A DNA stretch of 64,000 bases from Ceratodon purpureus (Eukaryota; Streptophyta; Bryopsida; Pseudoditrichales; Ditrichaceae): positions 4,566,604-4,630,603 of the forward strand of contig CM026431.1 in NCBI GenBank assembly GCA_014871385.1. Reading direction: 5' to 3'. This document shows positions 44,036 through 56,579 of this stretch, piece after piece. Each line of letters starts with the position of its first letter. The first letter of the stretch is position 1. The translations under genes were made by a program, and so were the position numbers. The notes beneath the pieces were generated by a model, which did no database searches, was not told the origin of the DNA, and saw nothing but the letters and a program-made list of their open reading frames with translations.

Positions 44036-44527
44036 TATATAATAATTATAAAAAAAATAAAATATAATAGAATTAAAAGAAAGAAACTTTCATTATTGAC
44101 ATAGAGTATTTATAAAGAAATCCATTGCCTCTACAAAGTTCAACGCAACTAAAGAAGAACTACCACAGAAACCCAAAAATACCAAAATGCTCCATAACAT
44201 TTTATCTACATATTCATCCAAAGCTCTACTTTTATCATCACAACTAGTGATAACTTTAACTCTAACTACACACTAACACCAAATTTAAAACCAAATCCAA
44301 TTCTATTACTACAATTAAAAATAGTAAAACATTAAAAAAGCAAAACTGAGAGTCGATGTTTAAACAGGGTTTTTAGTAGAACATTTATTCGAAGAAACTA
44401 AATTTAAAAAAAATAAAAACAAAATTGGAGAAAACAAGTGAAAATCAAACTTAGATCCAAGTTCAGTTCGGAGCCCCAGTCGAGGCGATTGGTGATTTTG
44501 AGAGGGACAAGTGAAGTGAGAGAGACG
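44036..44527. promoter_or_regulatory. Shared upstream region of two divergent genes
   Basis: The fucose-permease-like gene (minus) and ALKBH6 (plus) diverge from this 490-bp interval. The left half is AT-rich, the right half near 44430-44520 is probably the ALKBH6 5' UTR. No clear TATA box was chosen. Confidence 0.4.
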
Positions 44528-46783
44528 ATGGTGGGCGCAGCGCCATCGCCATCTCCGACGCCCAGATCGTCGTCGTCGGCGTCGTCGTCCGCGTGGTTGG
44601 AGCGTTTTCGAGTGGGGTCGCTGCCCACTGTGTACTACGTTCCGGATTTCGTTTCTGCAACCGAGGAGGCCGCTCTTGTTCAGGAGGTGCGACGTTAGTC
44701 GAGTCCTTCCTTTGGCTCCACGTTTTAGAATGGCTGCTTGTGACCTGCGCATGCGCTTGCTTGCATGGGTTAGGTTCTGGATGCGAAGGTAATGCGGGGA
44801 TTGAAGAGGTGGTTGTCCTGCCCATCGAGGATGATTCAGGATGCTCTGTTCCTTTTCAAAAAGAATTGTGGAGACTGTTGGTATTGAGTTCGAGTAATGT
44901 CAAGCTTTTAGGGTTGAGAGTGGAATTGGGATCGAATTTCAATTTTCCGATTCAAATTTTGGTCTATCAGGGGATGAGGTTCTCATGAATTTCTGGCACT
45001 GGAAGACAAGGAGATCTCTCCAGATTTGGGACAATTTGAGTGGATTGATGGTTTTTGGAGACTAAGATTCAAGTGTAATTCAATCATGGTGTTTGAATGA
45101 TTTTGATGTTGTATGTGCAGGTGCAAGGCGCCCCAGTCGCCAAGTGGAAGACTCTTAAAAATCGTCGGCTCCAGAATTGGGGTTAGCTGTTGACCGTTAA
45201 CCTTCCTCTTGTTCGCATCTTGTGATATATCAGTGCGTTGGTGTGTATTTGGAAATTTCTGAATTCGCATAAGGGTTGCATTTGGACGTCATCAGGATCT
45301 TGAAGGGTATGACCTGCGTGCTTCATTGTTTGTTTTCTTGAGTTCACTTCGTGGCATCTGACAGTGTGAGAACGGGTTCTTGAGCAGGAGGCGTCGTTCA
45401 TGAGAAGGGCCTGATATCACAGCCCAGTATGTATATCTTTCCTACGGCTTTGCCGCCTTCCTTCCTTCTTTTGAATTTCATAACCCAAGTGGTTCACATA
45501 CTTTACATTGCAGTCATGGCGAAGACATAATAACTAGCCTGTTGAATGCAGTTCCGGTATGGCTGAGCTCTGTCACCGAGAAGATAACGAAGGAGACGAA
45601 CCTGTTTCCAGCGCCCATCAATCATGTTCTCGTGAACGAATATATGCCTGGGCAAGGAATCACGGTGTGTGCCTGTGAACCTCAAAAATTGCTTCCGCTA
45701 TGACCCATCTATTGGAGTACCTTAAATCATCAACACTTCTATTGAGAAATACTAACGAATTCAATCCTGTAAATGCAGTCGCATCAAGATGGTCCGGTAT
45801 ATGACCCAGTGGTGGCAATTCTCTCACTCGGGGCTCCCACTCTCATGCATTTCACACCCCATACTCGCTTGACTGAGACCAACAAAGCGGGTTTGTACTG
45901 CACAAATAAACCTCAATGCTGTTTCATTATCCTGGAAATTCTAGTAACCGAGCCCACTATTCTTGTCTGCACGGAATTGATATAGGTCGAGGTGCCTGCA
46001 GAGAAATCACATGAGGAAGCCCAAACAAAAGAAGGGGAGAAAGAGCATAGGGCTGAGTCTACATGCTCATTAGTGTTGATGCCGGGGAGCTTACTGGTTT
46101 TCAAAGACTCTGCCTATACAGGTATATTCACGGGTTTCGTCTTGGGTGCTGGGCTCACTTAGAAATGCTCTTTTTCTTCTGCTGGAAGTAGCACTTATAC
46201 ATGGCCTGTTTTGTGTGAAGATTACCTGCACGGGATTGACGAAGCTTACGAAGATCTTCTCGATGACAAAGTATGACTAAACTACACTAGACTTTTCAAT
46301 GCTTGTGTCCAAAATGACGTGAACAACTAATATATGCGTTCAGTAAACGCCTCTGCATCTAGTGACGGTTACTTAATGCTGTTCGCTCCAAATCTTGTTC
46401 AATTTATATTTCTGATTAAGTCCTCAGCAAAATAAATCTAGCTAATTCTAGATTTGAAGCTGAATTTACTAATGGACAGTGAACATGCTTATTTGGTGAT
46501 TTGGATGTTATGCTGGATCATTCTAAGGGTCACTATGTGTATTCGCCTGCAGGTAATGAACTTGGACGCTTATCGATTGCACGAAAGACGGAAAGATGGA
46601 AAGCAAGCCGAGAATATAGCTGTCAAACGGACTGACAGGGAAACAGGGAAACGGACTGACAGGGAAACGGGCTCAGGAAAAGGTATTGGTTCTGAGAAGG
46701 ATTTCCTTAGAAGGACGGGGACTCGAGTCTCGCTCACATGCCGGCATGTACCAAAAGTATACAAGAATCTCCTTCGACTTTAG
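44528..46783 (+). CDS. ALKBH6: ALKBH6-type Fe(II)/2-oxoglutarate dioxygenase
   Basis: Eight exons (44528-44686, 45121-45181, 45388-45426, 45552-45664, 45779-45890, 46002-46121, 46221-46270, 46553-46783) join in frame to 294 residues. The family uses Fe2+, 2-oxoglutarate and O2 for oxidative demethylation; ALKBH6 has been linked to nucleic-acid repair or RNA demethylation. Evidence: PTVYYVPDF near the start, WKTLKNRRLQNWGG, VLVNEYMPGQGI, the iron ligands in SHQDGP (His126, Asp128) and YLHGI (His205), and the 2-oxoglutarate arginine in GTRVSLTCR (Arg276) with Arg282. The acceptor of exon 6 was chosen at 46001 because it keeps the frame; the other acceptor at 45987 breaks it. Exon 8 carries a duplicated KRTDRETG (24-bp repeat, 46625-46672) in a variable loop. 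Confidence 0.9.
46625..46672 (+). repeat. 24-bp tandem duplication inside ALKBH6 exon 8
   Basis: Two adjacent copies of AAACGGACTGACAGGGAAAC plus four bases, encoding KRTDRETG twice. It is in frame and lies in the loop between the catalytic core and the C-terminal Arg motif. Confidence 0.9.
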
Positions 46784-47183
46784 GACCCTTGGAGAATGGA
46801 GACTGGGATGTTGTTTTTTTAGAAACTTGCAAGTGGAGGGACGAGGTTTTTTTTGTCGACTCTGCCGTTCTCTAAATTATGGCGCTTTCGGGTACATTTC
46901 TTGAGAGGCATCCTGTAATATCCTGCTGCCATTACTGGATCATTCTTTACCGTTCAAGCTGGCTGCTGATCTGGAGACATACGCAACTTAGGGTTAGCAC
47001 TGGGTAGATATTTTCAGATAGTATACGAAATATTCGAAAAGAATGCGAAATATTTCAACCAAAACGAGCCTGGACTAAATTTATTAGGATTTATGCAAGA
47101 CATGCAATTTTGCACTTTTATTGTGGTGTATGCACACTTTCCTGAGCTGTTAAATGCACAGCTAACGTACCTGCGTGGTTGTT

Positions 47184-48425
47184 TTATTTCGTCCCTCGAC
47201 GACGACTAGGCTGGAGATTCACACTCTGGTTGGCCGGTGGCTCATCGAAAAGTTTTTTTACTGATGATATTTTAGTCTTCCTCGCCTGGCTTGTTCTTTT
47301 CTTTTTATTGTTTGGCAGATTCGCAATTACCTCTCCAACTTGATCAGGTTCCAGACGATCCTGTCTGATGTTGGCATCGGTCAGCCAGTTCATTGTGTGT
47401 ACGAGATCAATGGAGGCCGATTGTCCTTCTCGTCTTCTTGGAGCTATGGACCTCTTCTGCTTTCGGAATTGTTTCGGGAAGTCCAAGCTGTAGTAACTAT
47501 CAGCTTGGTGTGGAGACTTACGCCTAGTTGTCCGTTTTTTAATCTTTGAATGCTCCTTCTGACCATCAGGTACTGCACTGATGCTCGAGAGTATGGAGTT
47601 CTCCACCGTCTCATCAGTAACTGCAGATTCCCGAGACGGTGATTCTTTCATCATGTCCCCGTCAAGAAACAAGTAGCAGTCTGCGCAGATTCCGTCTGTA
47701 TCGCCACTGATGTCCAAGGCATCTGGTTGTTTTTCAAACTCTATTGTAGCATCATATGTCGCATTAGTAACTGTAGATTCGTCAATCGGTGACTCTTTGG
47801 TTGCATCCTCGTCTACAATCAGGTAGCAGTCTGCAGAGATTCCGTTTATACGGCCATCGATGTTCAAGGGCTCTGGTTGTCCTTCAAACCGTACTGCAGC
47901 ATCACATGTTGCATCCGCATGCGCAGTCGGTAAATCTTCGCTCCGTAAGATGTCTTGCTTACCATACATGATGGATGTCTGTGGTGAGAAGGCTTGAACA
48001 CGTCGTAGATTCTCTCTTACGCCAATTCTTGTTGGAAAAGTAATGCTATCACTATCAGTGGACTGAAGGTTATCAGCTCCACTGGTTTGTGTACCAGTTA
48101 ACATCCAGTGGCGTTCTGTTTCTTCGAATTGTGAAGCAAGAGGAATGACATCGGTTATGCAGGACTCCCAAAGCTTGTATGTTGAGCAGTCAGTCTCTAA
48201 GTAGGGCAGATCTGGAGCGGAAGACTTGTCCTGCGACTGGAAGAGATACGGCAGGAGATCGGGGAGACTATCAAATGTCTCATCCGAACCTTGATCCGTC
48301 TCCTGGTTCATCAATTCTGCTGCATCGCCACCTGCTTCTGGCATGGAAAGGTCTCGAAACCTGAGAGTCAGCTTCTGTGACAACCTGATCTTGCGTGTGC
48401 TCATTTCCACCAGCTTCCTACACAT
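47184..48425 (-). CDS. Unrecognised 413-aa acidic protein with a 50-residue internal duplication
   Basis: One open frame of 413 codons; ATG at 48425 is first, the ATG at 48404 (residue 8) has a similar context. The N-terminal part is acidic and Ser/Thr/Asp-rich. Residues 171-220 and 221-270 are a tandem duplication of exactly 50 residues; both include GI.ADCYL...D and KESP..ES. The C-terminal third is basic (KKRTTRRK, RKQKRSIAPRRRE, KKKRTSQARKTK), consistent with nuclear location. No domain is recognised. Its 3' end faces the ALKBH6 3' end about 400 bp away. Confidence 0.6.
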   Translation of the reverse strand: MCRKLVEMSTRKIRLSQKLTLRFRDLSMPEAGGDAAELMNQETDQGSDETFDSLPDLLPYLFQSQDKSSAPDLPYLETDCSTYKLWESCITDVIPLASQFEETERHWMLTGTQTSGADNLQSTDSDSITFPTRIGVRENLRRVQAFSPQTSIMYGKQDILRSEDLPTAHADATCDAAVRFEGQPEPLNIDGRINGISADCYLIVDEDATKESPIDESTVTNATYDATIEFEKQPDALDISGDTDGICADCYLFLDGDMMKESPSRESAVTDETVENSILSSISAVPDGQKEHSKIKKRTTRRKSPHQADSYYSLDFPKQFRKQKRSIAPRRREGQSASIDLVHTMNWLTDANIRQDRLEPDQVGEVIANLPNNKKKRTSQARKTKISSVKKLFDEPPANQSVNLQPSRRRGTK

Positions 48426-51400
48426 TTACTGATTTGAAACCTCGAAAGACAACCTCAGGAGTCCACGCCACTTCTTCGATCCGTCCGCCAAAAACCGGTA
48501 AACTATTGCACTCTACTGCTCCTAATCGACGTCATTCCAATATTCTTACTCCTGAACACATATATTCGAAATGTGTCAGCACTACCAGCCTTAGGAATTG
48601 TAGTATCCTGACTAAGGATATTATGAAATTTCTAGTTATCAAATCAGTGATAAAGTCAAGTACTGCTCATGATTCAAAAATCTACGCTCTGAAAAAATTT
48701 CGCTATGGACATGGCTGTGAATCGGTGTCAAGACTCAGCGACTCATACCTTTGTTTAGTGATGAACTGACTCGACCTAAAGAACAATACATCAAAGCTGG
48801 CAGTCATGATTCGTCGTTGGAACTAGAATTCTTGTTCTGGAGTACTTTTTGAAAGCGGAAGACGAGTAACAAGAGAGAAACTCTCTCGCAGCTAACTACC
48901 TGAAGCCAAACCAAGGACTAAGAATCGACTCTACCGCGGAACACATCACAAAATAAACGTTCAGTGAGGAAGCGAGTCAATGATCAAGCAATTAATCGAC
49001 TGTGAAGAACTTTACCTGAGTTTCCACATAGCTTGCATTCGTAAGGTTGCAGCAGCATATGAATAGCATTCCAAACTACAGCTCTGCTTTACACTAAGCA
49101 AATCATAAGTTCACCTCGAAGCTTTCTGATTAAATTGCGATCTATGGCAGTGTGCCGTGACATCCAATTGATATCAGATCATTTTAAATGCGACAATCCC
49201 GTGCTCTCGGAAAAATCCATGAGCTTAATCTCTCAATTTTTTGGAGTCGTCACCTCAAATCGCCTACGCTCTACAAATCAAACTTTCATTTGCATTTGCA
49301 GACATTTGGAAGCAAACAGCCAAATTTTCAACTGTAACGAACCAATTCAACTCTAAGACCAATTTATAAATCCTAACTTTCGTACTACATTCGCAATTTC
49401 GCATTCAATCGCACTTTTCAACTGGAACTAGAATTGTTGCCCTCACATAGTTGAAAGCACAATACAAATAAAACTGAACTTAGGCTCTTGCACAGCCGAC
49501 ATCTCGTACAGTACTTGTTAAAAATTAATCATCAAGAAAACTGCGGAACAGTGAACAATTGAAATCAATGCGAAGGCACGATGAAGCAATCTTGATAGAG
49601 CTGTGTAGAAATTTACCAAAAATTCGCCAACGCCTTCAAAAAGACCGTCGTCGACTCTAAGCAGCAATCCGCTCTATGTATGGCGCAGCTCGAGTTTCGG
49701 TTGCAAGCAAATCGCATCTATCTCGATCGAAATTGCGATCGATGACGAAACTCGATGGCAAGTGAGCTCAGCGTTTAGAGGCACGCTTGGAAAATTTTCT
49801 GTAGCGGCGCAGTCCAGACGCTCGGATGCTTGGCATCGTCACCGGAAATCAAGACCATGGAGCTTCGAGGACAACGCATGGGATTCGTGACCCCACAACT
49901 GTCACTGTATCCTAAACCGTCATCATCTATCTATAATGATGTTTCAGGAACAGATTTGTAAGAATCTAGTAGATGTCGGTGGTTTTATGTGCTATGACCA
50001 TTTTGAGTGCGCTCCCCTCGAGCGGGGTGAGACTTGGAACTTCAGACACCGACTCGCTTGCTGTCACTCGTCATCCATGCGCGGGGTTGGACGGACGTCG
50101 TTCATCGAAACGAATGATGGAGTCCGCAACAATGGATGAGTCGTGACTTCTGTACGTTTCCAAATTTGAAAATATACTGCACATTTCTTTACTTGGAAAT
50201 TATGTGGTTTTGGATGCACTTATTTAGCCAGATTAACTCATTAATTACTGTAAGTTAGCAATTTTTGTCATTTTCAGGCAATCAACTGGATTATGAATTC
50301 AATTGAAAATGTATTCAGGTAAGGATTGTGATATATGATCAAATTTCTAATCATATTTCAAAGTTTCAAAAATTACTAAAATTAACAAGGTTAAAAAAAA
50401 ATTAAGATTCCTATATTTCAGGATTTCAGAATGCATTGCACATCATGTTTTCCATTAAATTTCTCTGTATGTAGCATAGCGAGGTAGCTAATTTATCCAC
50501 CTCTAAACTGATATTTTTAAAAAAACTAACAAAAAACTATTTTTCAAAGTGTTAAAAATAAAAATTATCATTAGATGGCTTCAATTAACCATATATTGTT
50601 AATCTCTCTAACTTTTTTTTTCAATCTATAATACATTTCAATTTTGTGTTTTTTGACTTTCTGGAATAGATGCATTTTCCACAAACACTTGCCAATTGGT
50701 GTGCACAAAGAAAGTTGTGCTTCGTAATTTTGGTCAAAGATTAGCTCATTTTGCATTGTGAGCAAGTGGATTTTTTGCAATTTTTCCAATATATGGAATT
50801 GTAGAGCCTAAGAATTTTGGGTAAATAACATATTCTCCTGGACCAATCTTTCAACTAATCTATAAAAGAGATTTACGTATTACTTAACAAACAATTAGTA
50901 CATCATATGTTCAAAAAATCACATCCAAATTCATACAAATTTAAGGGTTAAAAATGGCACATCAATTCTAATCTTAACCCCTAAAATTCCAGGCCCATTT
51001 TTGCCAATTTTCACTTCTAAAATGCTGAAAATTTCAAAAAAATCCTTTTTTTTACTTTTATTTTTTTAAATGCTGAAATTTCAACTCCATAAAGATTACA
51101 ATTTATCATGTTCACTAAAAATATCTTTTCAAGAAATACTTAAAATTCTAACTGTGGTAGGTTGCCGAAGTTCCCTGCAATTCACTTTGGGTTTTGTGGA
51201 ATTTTAGGGGTTAATATGTCAAAACTATTTTTTTTTTTTTTTTGGGAAGGGGGGACAAAAATCACATGCATGGATTCAATCATTAAAATCTCATAAAAGT
51301 GATATCCTAATAAAATCATTATTTGTAACAACAAATATAAGAAAAAAGGTTGAAATATTTTTGAGACCCACTGTTTTGCAAACACCCCACGCAACCAACA

Positions 51401-52060
51401 CCTCAGGCAAAAAGAAAATCAACATCTCACAAACCTGCCTAAAGAGTATGGTAGAACGACCAAAAATGGCGCAATGCCGAAAATGGAGCTCTAGTCATCT
51501 TCCCTCGTAGGTACATAATAGCTTCCCCACCCAATAGTGCCATGTACTGATGGAAAACATTATAGGGTGGCATTTTAGGGCGCCATTTTAGAAACACCTA
51601 TGAATCCATCTTCAAAAATTCATAACTAATTGTAGAAGAATCCAAAAATGATGATTCCACTTGCTCCAACTTTTTAATTAGTTTCCCCATGCATGAAAAC
51701 TATTTGCACTGTTAATTTCGCAATAGATTCTCCATGTTAAAATTTACGCCTTTTTTGGTCGTTCTACCATAATCATGTCTTGTAGTAATCATGTCTTGTA
51801 GTGGGAAAAGTGCCGTTGAGCACATTAACCGCAGCTCGATTTATCTCCTTGACGGATTCTAGTGTGGAACGGTTGAGTGAGGCAACCTGAGACAACCTGA
51901 GCTCTATTGTATAATAGATGTACAAGCAAATTCGGAAAGAAACCCCCAGCTCATTATCCAGACTGCCCGAGCTCGTTAAACCCTCGACGCTCTCGTTTTC
52001 TGAAGCTGAAGAGGTTTTGGCGTCCACTCCGACACACAACAGTTGTGTTGCAACCAAGCC
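48426..52060. other. Intergenic stretch, AT-rich to the right, with one MITE
   Basis: No gene is supported. The leftmost 1.5 kb could be the promoter and 5' UTR of the minus-strand gene. The remainder is AT-rich and carries a TA-flanked MITE at 51449-51769 with a 17-bp tandem duplication just after it (51772-51805). Confidence 0.5.
51449..51769. mobile_element. TA-flanked MITE (321 bp)
   Basis: Terminal inverted repeats of about 26 bp start TGGTAGAACGACCAAAAA at both ends (one on the complement), and TA flanks both sides (51447-51448, 51770-51771). The size and TA target suggest a Tc1/mariner-type MITE. No coding capacity. Confidence 0.8.
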
Positions 52061-55000
52061 ATGGCTATGGCGATGCCCATGCCGGGCTCCACCGCCGCGC
52101 TCCTCCACCGCCCCTGGCGAGGCCCGCGCCTCGCTCCTCCCCTTCACCTCCCTCACAAGCAGCACCTCATCACCCCGCGAGCCCAGGCTTCCTCTTCTGT
52201 GGACGTCCTCCGCACTTCCACTCCTTACGCCTCCCCGTTCTGTCCCCAGGTACGCCGGCAATGTGGATTCCAAAGCTCACTAGAGCAATCGCACGGGCGG
52301 AATTCTTAAGCGTTGAGTCGTTAAATTGTCTGTGCTCTAGCGTTACGGTATCATTGTTGGATGATTTGCGGAGCGAGTGCTGATCAGCGTTTTTGTGTTT
52401 TGTCATTTGTTCGAGTGTGTGATTGTGAACACTTAATTTTCAGCTTCGTTCGGTTTTTTTGTGAATTAGGTTGATGGAATGAACGGTGTTAGTTGAGTGG
52501 AATTTTTTGGATTGGATGTATGATTTGCTGAATTTTGAGCTGTGCAGGTTGCAGAAGCTGTTAAGGTTCTGCTGCCTGAGTTTATGGAGATTGACGGTTT
52601 GGTGGCAACCAATATCAACCGTGTTTTGGATGCTTACGCGAATGCTCGAGTCGGCTCTCATGTATGGATTTCTTATCTTCTGTGCTACCGAGGCTGCTGG
52701 ATGGTTTACATGACACTAGCTGGAAATAATTGCTTGCGAACGGCTTCCTAGTAAGGAATTGCTAATTGTTTAAATCATCATTAGTAATAAGAGCTGCATC
52801 GATATGACCACAGATGGTTTAGGACAATAGTATGCGATTTCCTGGCTGTCGGTTATGGTTGATTTATGGAGCACAACTTGCAGCATTTTGCAGGTACGAC
52901 GGGTTATGGACACAATGATGCAGGAGGGCGTGAGGCTCTTGACCTGGCATTTGCAAATATTGTCGGCTCTGAGGCTGCCATAGTACGGTCTCAGGTACTG
53001 CTATCCTCCAACTCGTGCACACTGGGATAATGAGGAGATTGTCTTATTGAGGTGTAGGGTTTAGGGTTTATTGAGGTCATTCAATTTGTGATAAATTATC
53101 TACAAGTTTTCTAACCTTGTGACGACTTGTTGCAACTTTGGAATCCTTTCTTGGCAGACCCCTAAAGCACTGTCTGCTATAGTCATTTCTTCATTTCCTC
53201 TGTCCGCTGAGTTGTTGTTTGTTTTCAGCTTTACTCAGGCACACACGCCATTGCTTGTGCACTTTATGCAGCTCTTCGACCTGGTGGTGAGGTAAGGGTC
53301 AAAAGCTTCTTATCTTTATGTCGATAATAAGTACGATTGTAGGCTTGTATTTCCCAATACCTAGTTAGGGCTACTACATCAAGTTCATAGGATTGAGTTC
53401 TGTTCGGAAGTTTACTTAGCGTTCATGTGTTGTATTTTCTGATGTTACTGGGGTAATAAACGGTGGTATTTTTACTTCATGGAATTTGGTCTGAGCTTCG
53501 GCAACTCTAATGGGTGGGCTTCTAGCTGCTAGCCGTGGCAGGTGCACCCTATGACACACTGGAAGAGGTAATTGGTCTCCGCGGCTCACCAAGGCATGGA
53601 TCTCTGAAAGAATTCGGAGTATCATATAGAGAGCTTCCAGTAAGCATTTCATTCCTTCCATCGTTTCACTTCGCTTGGAGTTCGATATAATTGCATACCT
53701 GACACTGAAATGGTACATGAGAACATGCGTTTGGCTGCTATTGATTTTCTTAATGTTATCATAGTGACGAAAAGTTTGTGTTCAGTAACTAGATCTCTCA
53801 TCTCTACTTATTACCTGTTAAAATCTTATATTCTTTGCCATATGTCTCTATAGCTTCATGAAGACGGCGGGCTTGACTGGCATGCACTTGAGACGGCTAT
53901 TAGGCCAGAAACGCAGTGCGCTCTCATCCAAAGGTCCTGTGGTTATTCTTGGCGGAAGACATTAACTATTGCTGAAATTGAACGTGCTATTATCATAATA
54001 AAGGTAAGTGGCTACGGTCGGCTGAGCAAAATTCGTTTCAAAATCAGCAAAGCTCTTATTGTATGCATCCGTCTGTCAATTTTATGGCTGAAACTTGACA
54101 ATGTTGTCATCACAAGATTTGCAAATGTTAATTGATGCACCATTCATAACAAAAATTATGAACTTCATGCTTAAGGGGTGCTTAAACTGATTAACAACTT
54201 GCATTTGACTTCACAGGCCCAAAACCCTGACTGTGTTGTGGTGGTTGACAACTGCTATGGCGAGTTTGTAGAGACTACTGAGCCTACAGCTGTGGTATGT
54301 GTTGAACTCTCTTCTCCCTTCGTTAGGTTAATTTTGATTCAGGACATTGTGTTGCCTTCTTCGTAAAGAGAGAATTGATGGTTTTTCATAAACGTGAACT
54401 GATTTTCCTCATTTGAATAAAACTGTGAATTTTGCGATAGCTTTCACTGTGATATTTATATATGAGTTTAGAATTACGACTTACCTTTTGGAGACGTGTG
54501 TATCATATTAAATTTACCTACGTAATTTTCTATTATTTTTTCTAGGGCGCAGACCTGATGGCTGGAAGTTTGATCAAGAATCCAGGAGGCACAATAGCTC
54601 CTTGTGGGGGGTATGTAGCTGGAAAGCAGGAGTGGGTAGAAGCTGCTGCAGCTAGACTAAGTGCGCCTGGCATTGGGATGAACGCAGGCTCAACCTCTGG
54701 TGAAGTCATGCGGCTTCTGTTTCAAGGCTTGTTTCTGGCACCTCAAATGGTTGGCGAGTCAATTAAGGTATTGTTGAATCTCATTTTAAGTTACTCACCT
54801 CCGCAATGTGGCTTTCAGTTCGCTAACATGCAATCATTTAACTGACGTTTGAGGTTTATTTCCTGTGGTTCTTTTATGATGTTGGATGATTTTTCCGTCA
54901 TTAGTGACACATGGTTTCACTACATACTTTTTTTCTGAAAGCAATCGTATATCGGAGTAGATCATTTTTTAATTTTTAATTTTTATTTATGAGTACTCTG

Positions 55001-56156
55001 GAGAATAATGATAAGAGCTCTGTTGAGTAAGTCATCACATTGATGTGATTGATGATGTTAACTATAAGCATGTTGCAACAGGGCGGGCTTTTAGTAGCAG
55101 AAGTTATGGCAGCAGAAGGTTATAAAGTGTCCCCTCCTCCTCGTGTCCGTCGTCATGATATTATTCAGGTGAGTGATTGATATAAAAATCGATCCTTCTC
55201 GTAAGCTCCTTTGTTTTGAATGAGAGCTCAACGTTAGCCTTCTTGGATTTTCCTAAAATGCTTTATCACCTTTTAGTCCTTTGGTACGCGACTCGCCTTC
55301 TTGAAGAGGTTCTGCACAGCATTGGGGAGGGCCCTAAAACCTGATTCACAGAATTCAGAATCTTATTCACCTTCTATATCCTAATTTCTTAATCATAAAA
55401 TTATAGTAATTGTATACACGTCTAATCGTCACCCTTGGAATCTGGGCACCTTGGCCTCACAGGCTGTGCAACTTGGAAACCGAGAACGTCTGCTGGCGTT
55501 TTGTGCTGCTGTTCAGAAGCGATGCCCTGTAGGTGCCTATATTCTCCCAGTGGCGGGTGCAACCTCTGGTTACGGTGACGAGGTAATACAATAAAGTGTA
55601 TCTTATTATCAAAGCCAGACCAATTCTGTTGATTGAATGTGCGAGGACTTTATCGTTGTGACCACTTTCACAGGCAGCATCTAGATAAGGTAAATCGTCA
55701 TGCGTTCAAATCATTCAGGTCGTATATCATGTGTCCTTTCTAAGAACTCATGTGTGTTCTGTGCTTGTACTATGCAGGTTGTCTTCGCCGATGGAACCTT
55801 CGTTGATGGAAGTACCAGTGAGCTTTCCTGTGACGGCCCGTTGCGGGAACCATTTGTCGTCTTTTGCCAGGTACAATAGACCCAGAGGCTCTCACTGAGT
55901 ATTTTTATTCGTCGTTTAGGTACCTGATGTGCTGCTGATGTATTTGCGCTGCAACGTCTGCGTTTTCAGTCATATATCTCACACTGGAATGTCTGACGTC
56001 GAAGTGTTCACTTACTAAGGTTTGTTTCAGGTCTGAGAGAAAATGCGCTATACCTTCAATTCTCAAATTCTTTGAACTGTTTCGCAGGGTGGTACTCACT
56101 GGGCACATTGGGCTATAGCTCTAGAAGCAGTTTTAGAAGCTCTTAAAAAACTCTGA
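52061..56156 (+). CDS. PLP-dependent 'aluminium resistance / methionine gamma-lyase-like' enzyme, probably plastidial
   Basis: Twelve exons join without a break to 469 residues: 52061-52249, 52548-52661, 52884-52994, 53229-53291, 53526-53639, 53854-54003, 54217-54294, 54546-54767, 55082-55168, 55463-55582, 55778-55870 and 56088-56156. All 11 introns are phase 0. Residues 1-46 are rich in Pro, Arg, Ser and Ala and read as a plastid transit peptide. The body has GTTGYGHNDAGG, LYSGTHAIACALYA, GAPYDTLEEVIGLRG, QRSCGYSWR, VDNCYGEFVE, and AGSLIKNPGG with Lys284 as the PLP lysine. This is the bacterial YnbB / aluminium resistance family (Met_gamma_lyase, PF06838 as I recall), fold-type I; the true reaction is not established. 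Exon 3 was set at 52884 rather than 52894 because only the former keeps the family motif in frame. Confidence 0.92.
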
Positions 56157-56579
56157 TTATCAAAGGAAAGTTATCTAGAAAGAAATCTACTTTCCAAGCA
56201 CTAGAAATTAGGTGATCGGGATAGTTTAAAGTTCAAATCATTCAGGCTCGTATATCACTGTGTCTGTCAATTTCTGAAGAGGTGTACAGGATTAAGTGAC
56301 AAGTACGGAGATTCCATACGACATACTGAAACTTACAGGAAGATGATTTTGAGACGCGTATATTGACAGGAAATGCGACAGTGCTAAAGGAGGAAAACTT
56401 CCAATAGGCAAAATTTCATTTACAATGTTACCAAAATGACATCTGTAAAGTCACATGTCGTCTACTGTTCTAAATGATATCCACTGTAGACCTCCATACT
56501 AATGAAATGCTTGTTACTGATGAAATGCAATGCATTCTTCACCTCCTGAGAAAAATGCCAAGCAGAAAAATATTAAAAT

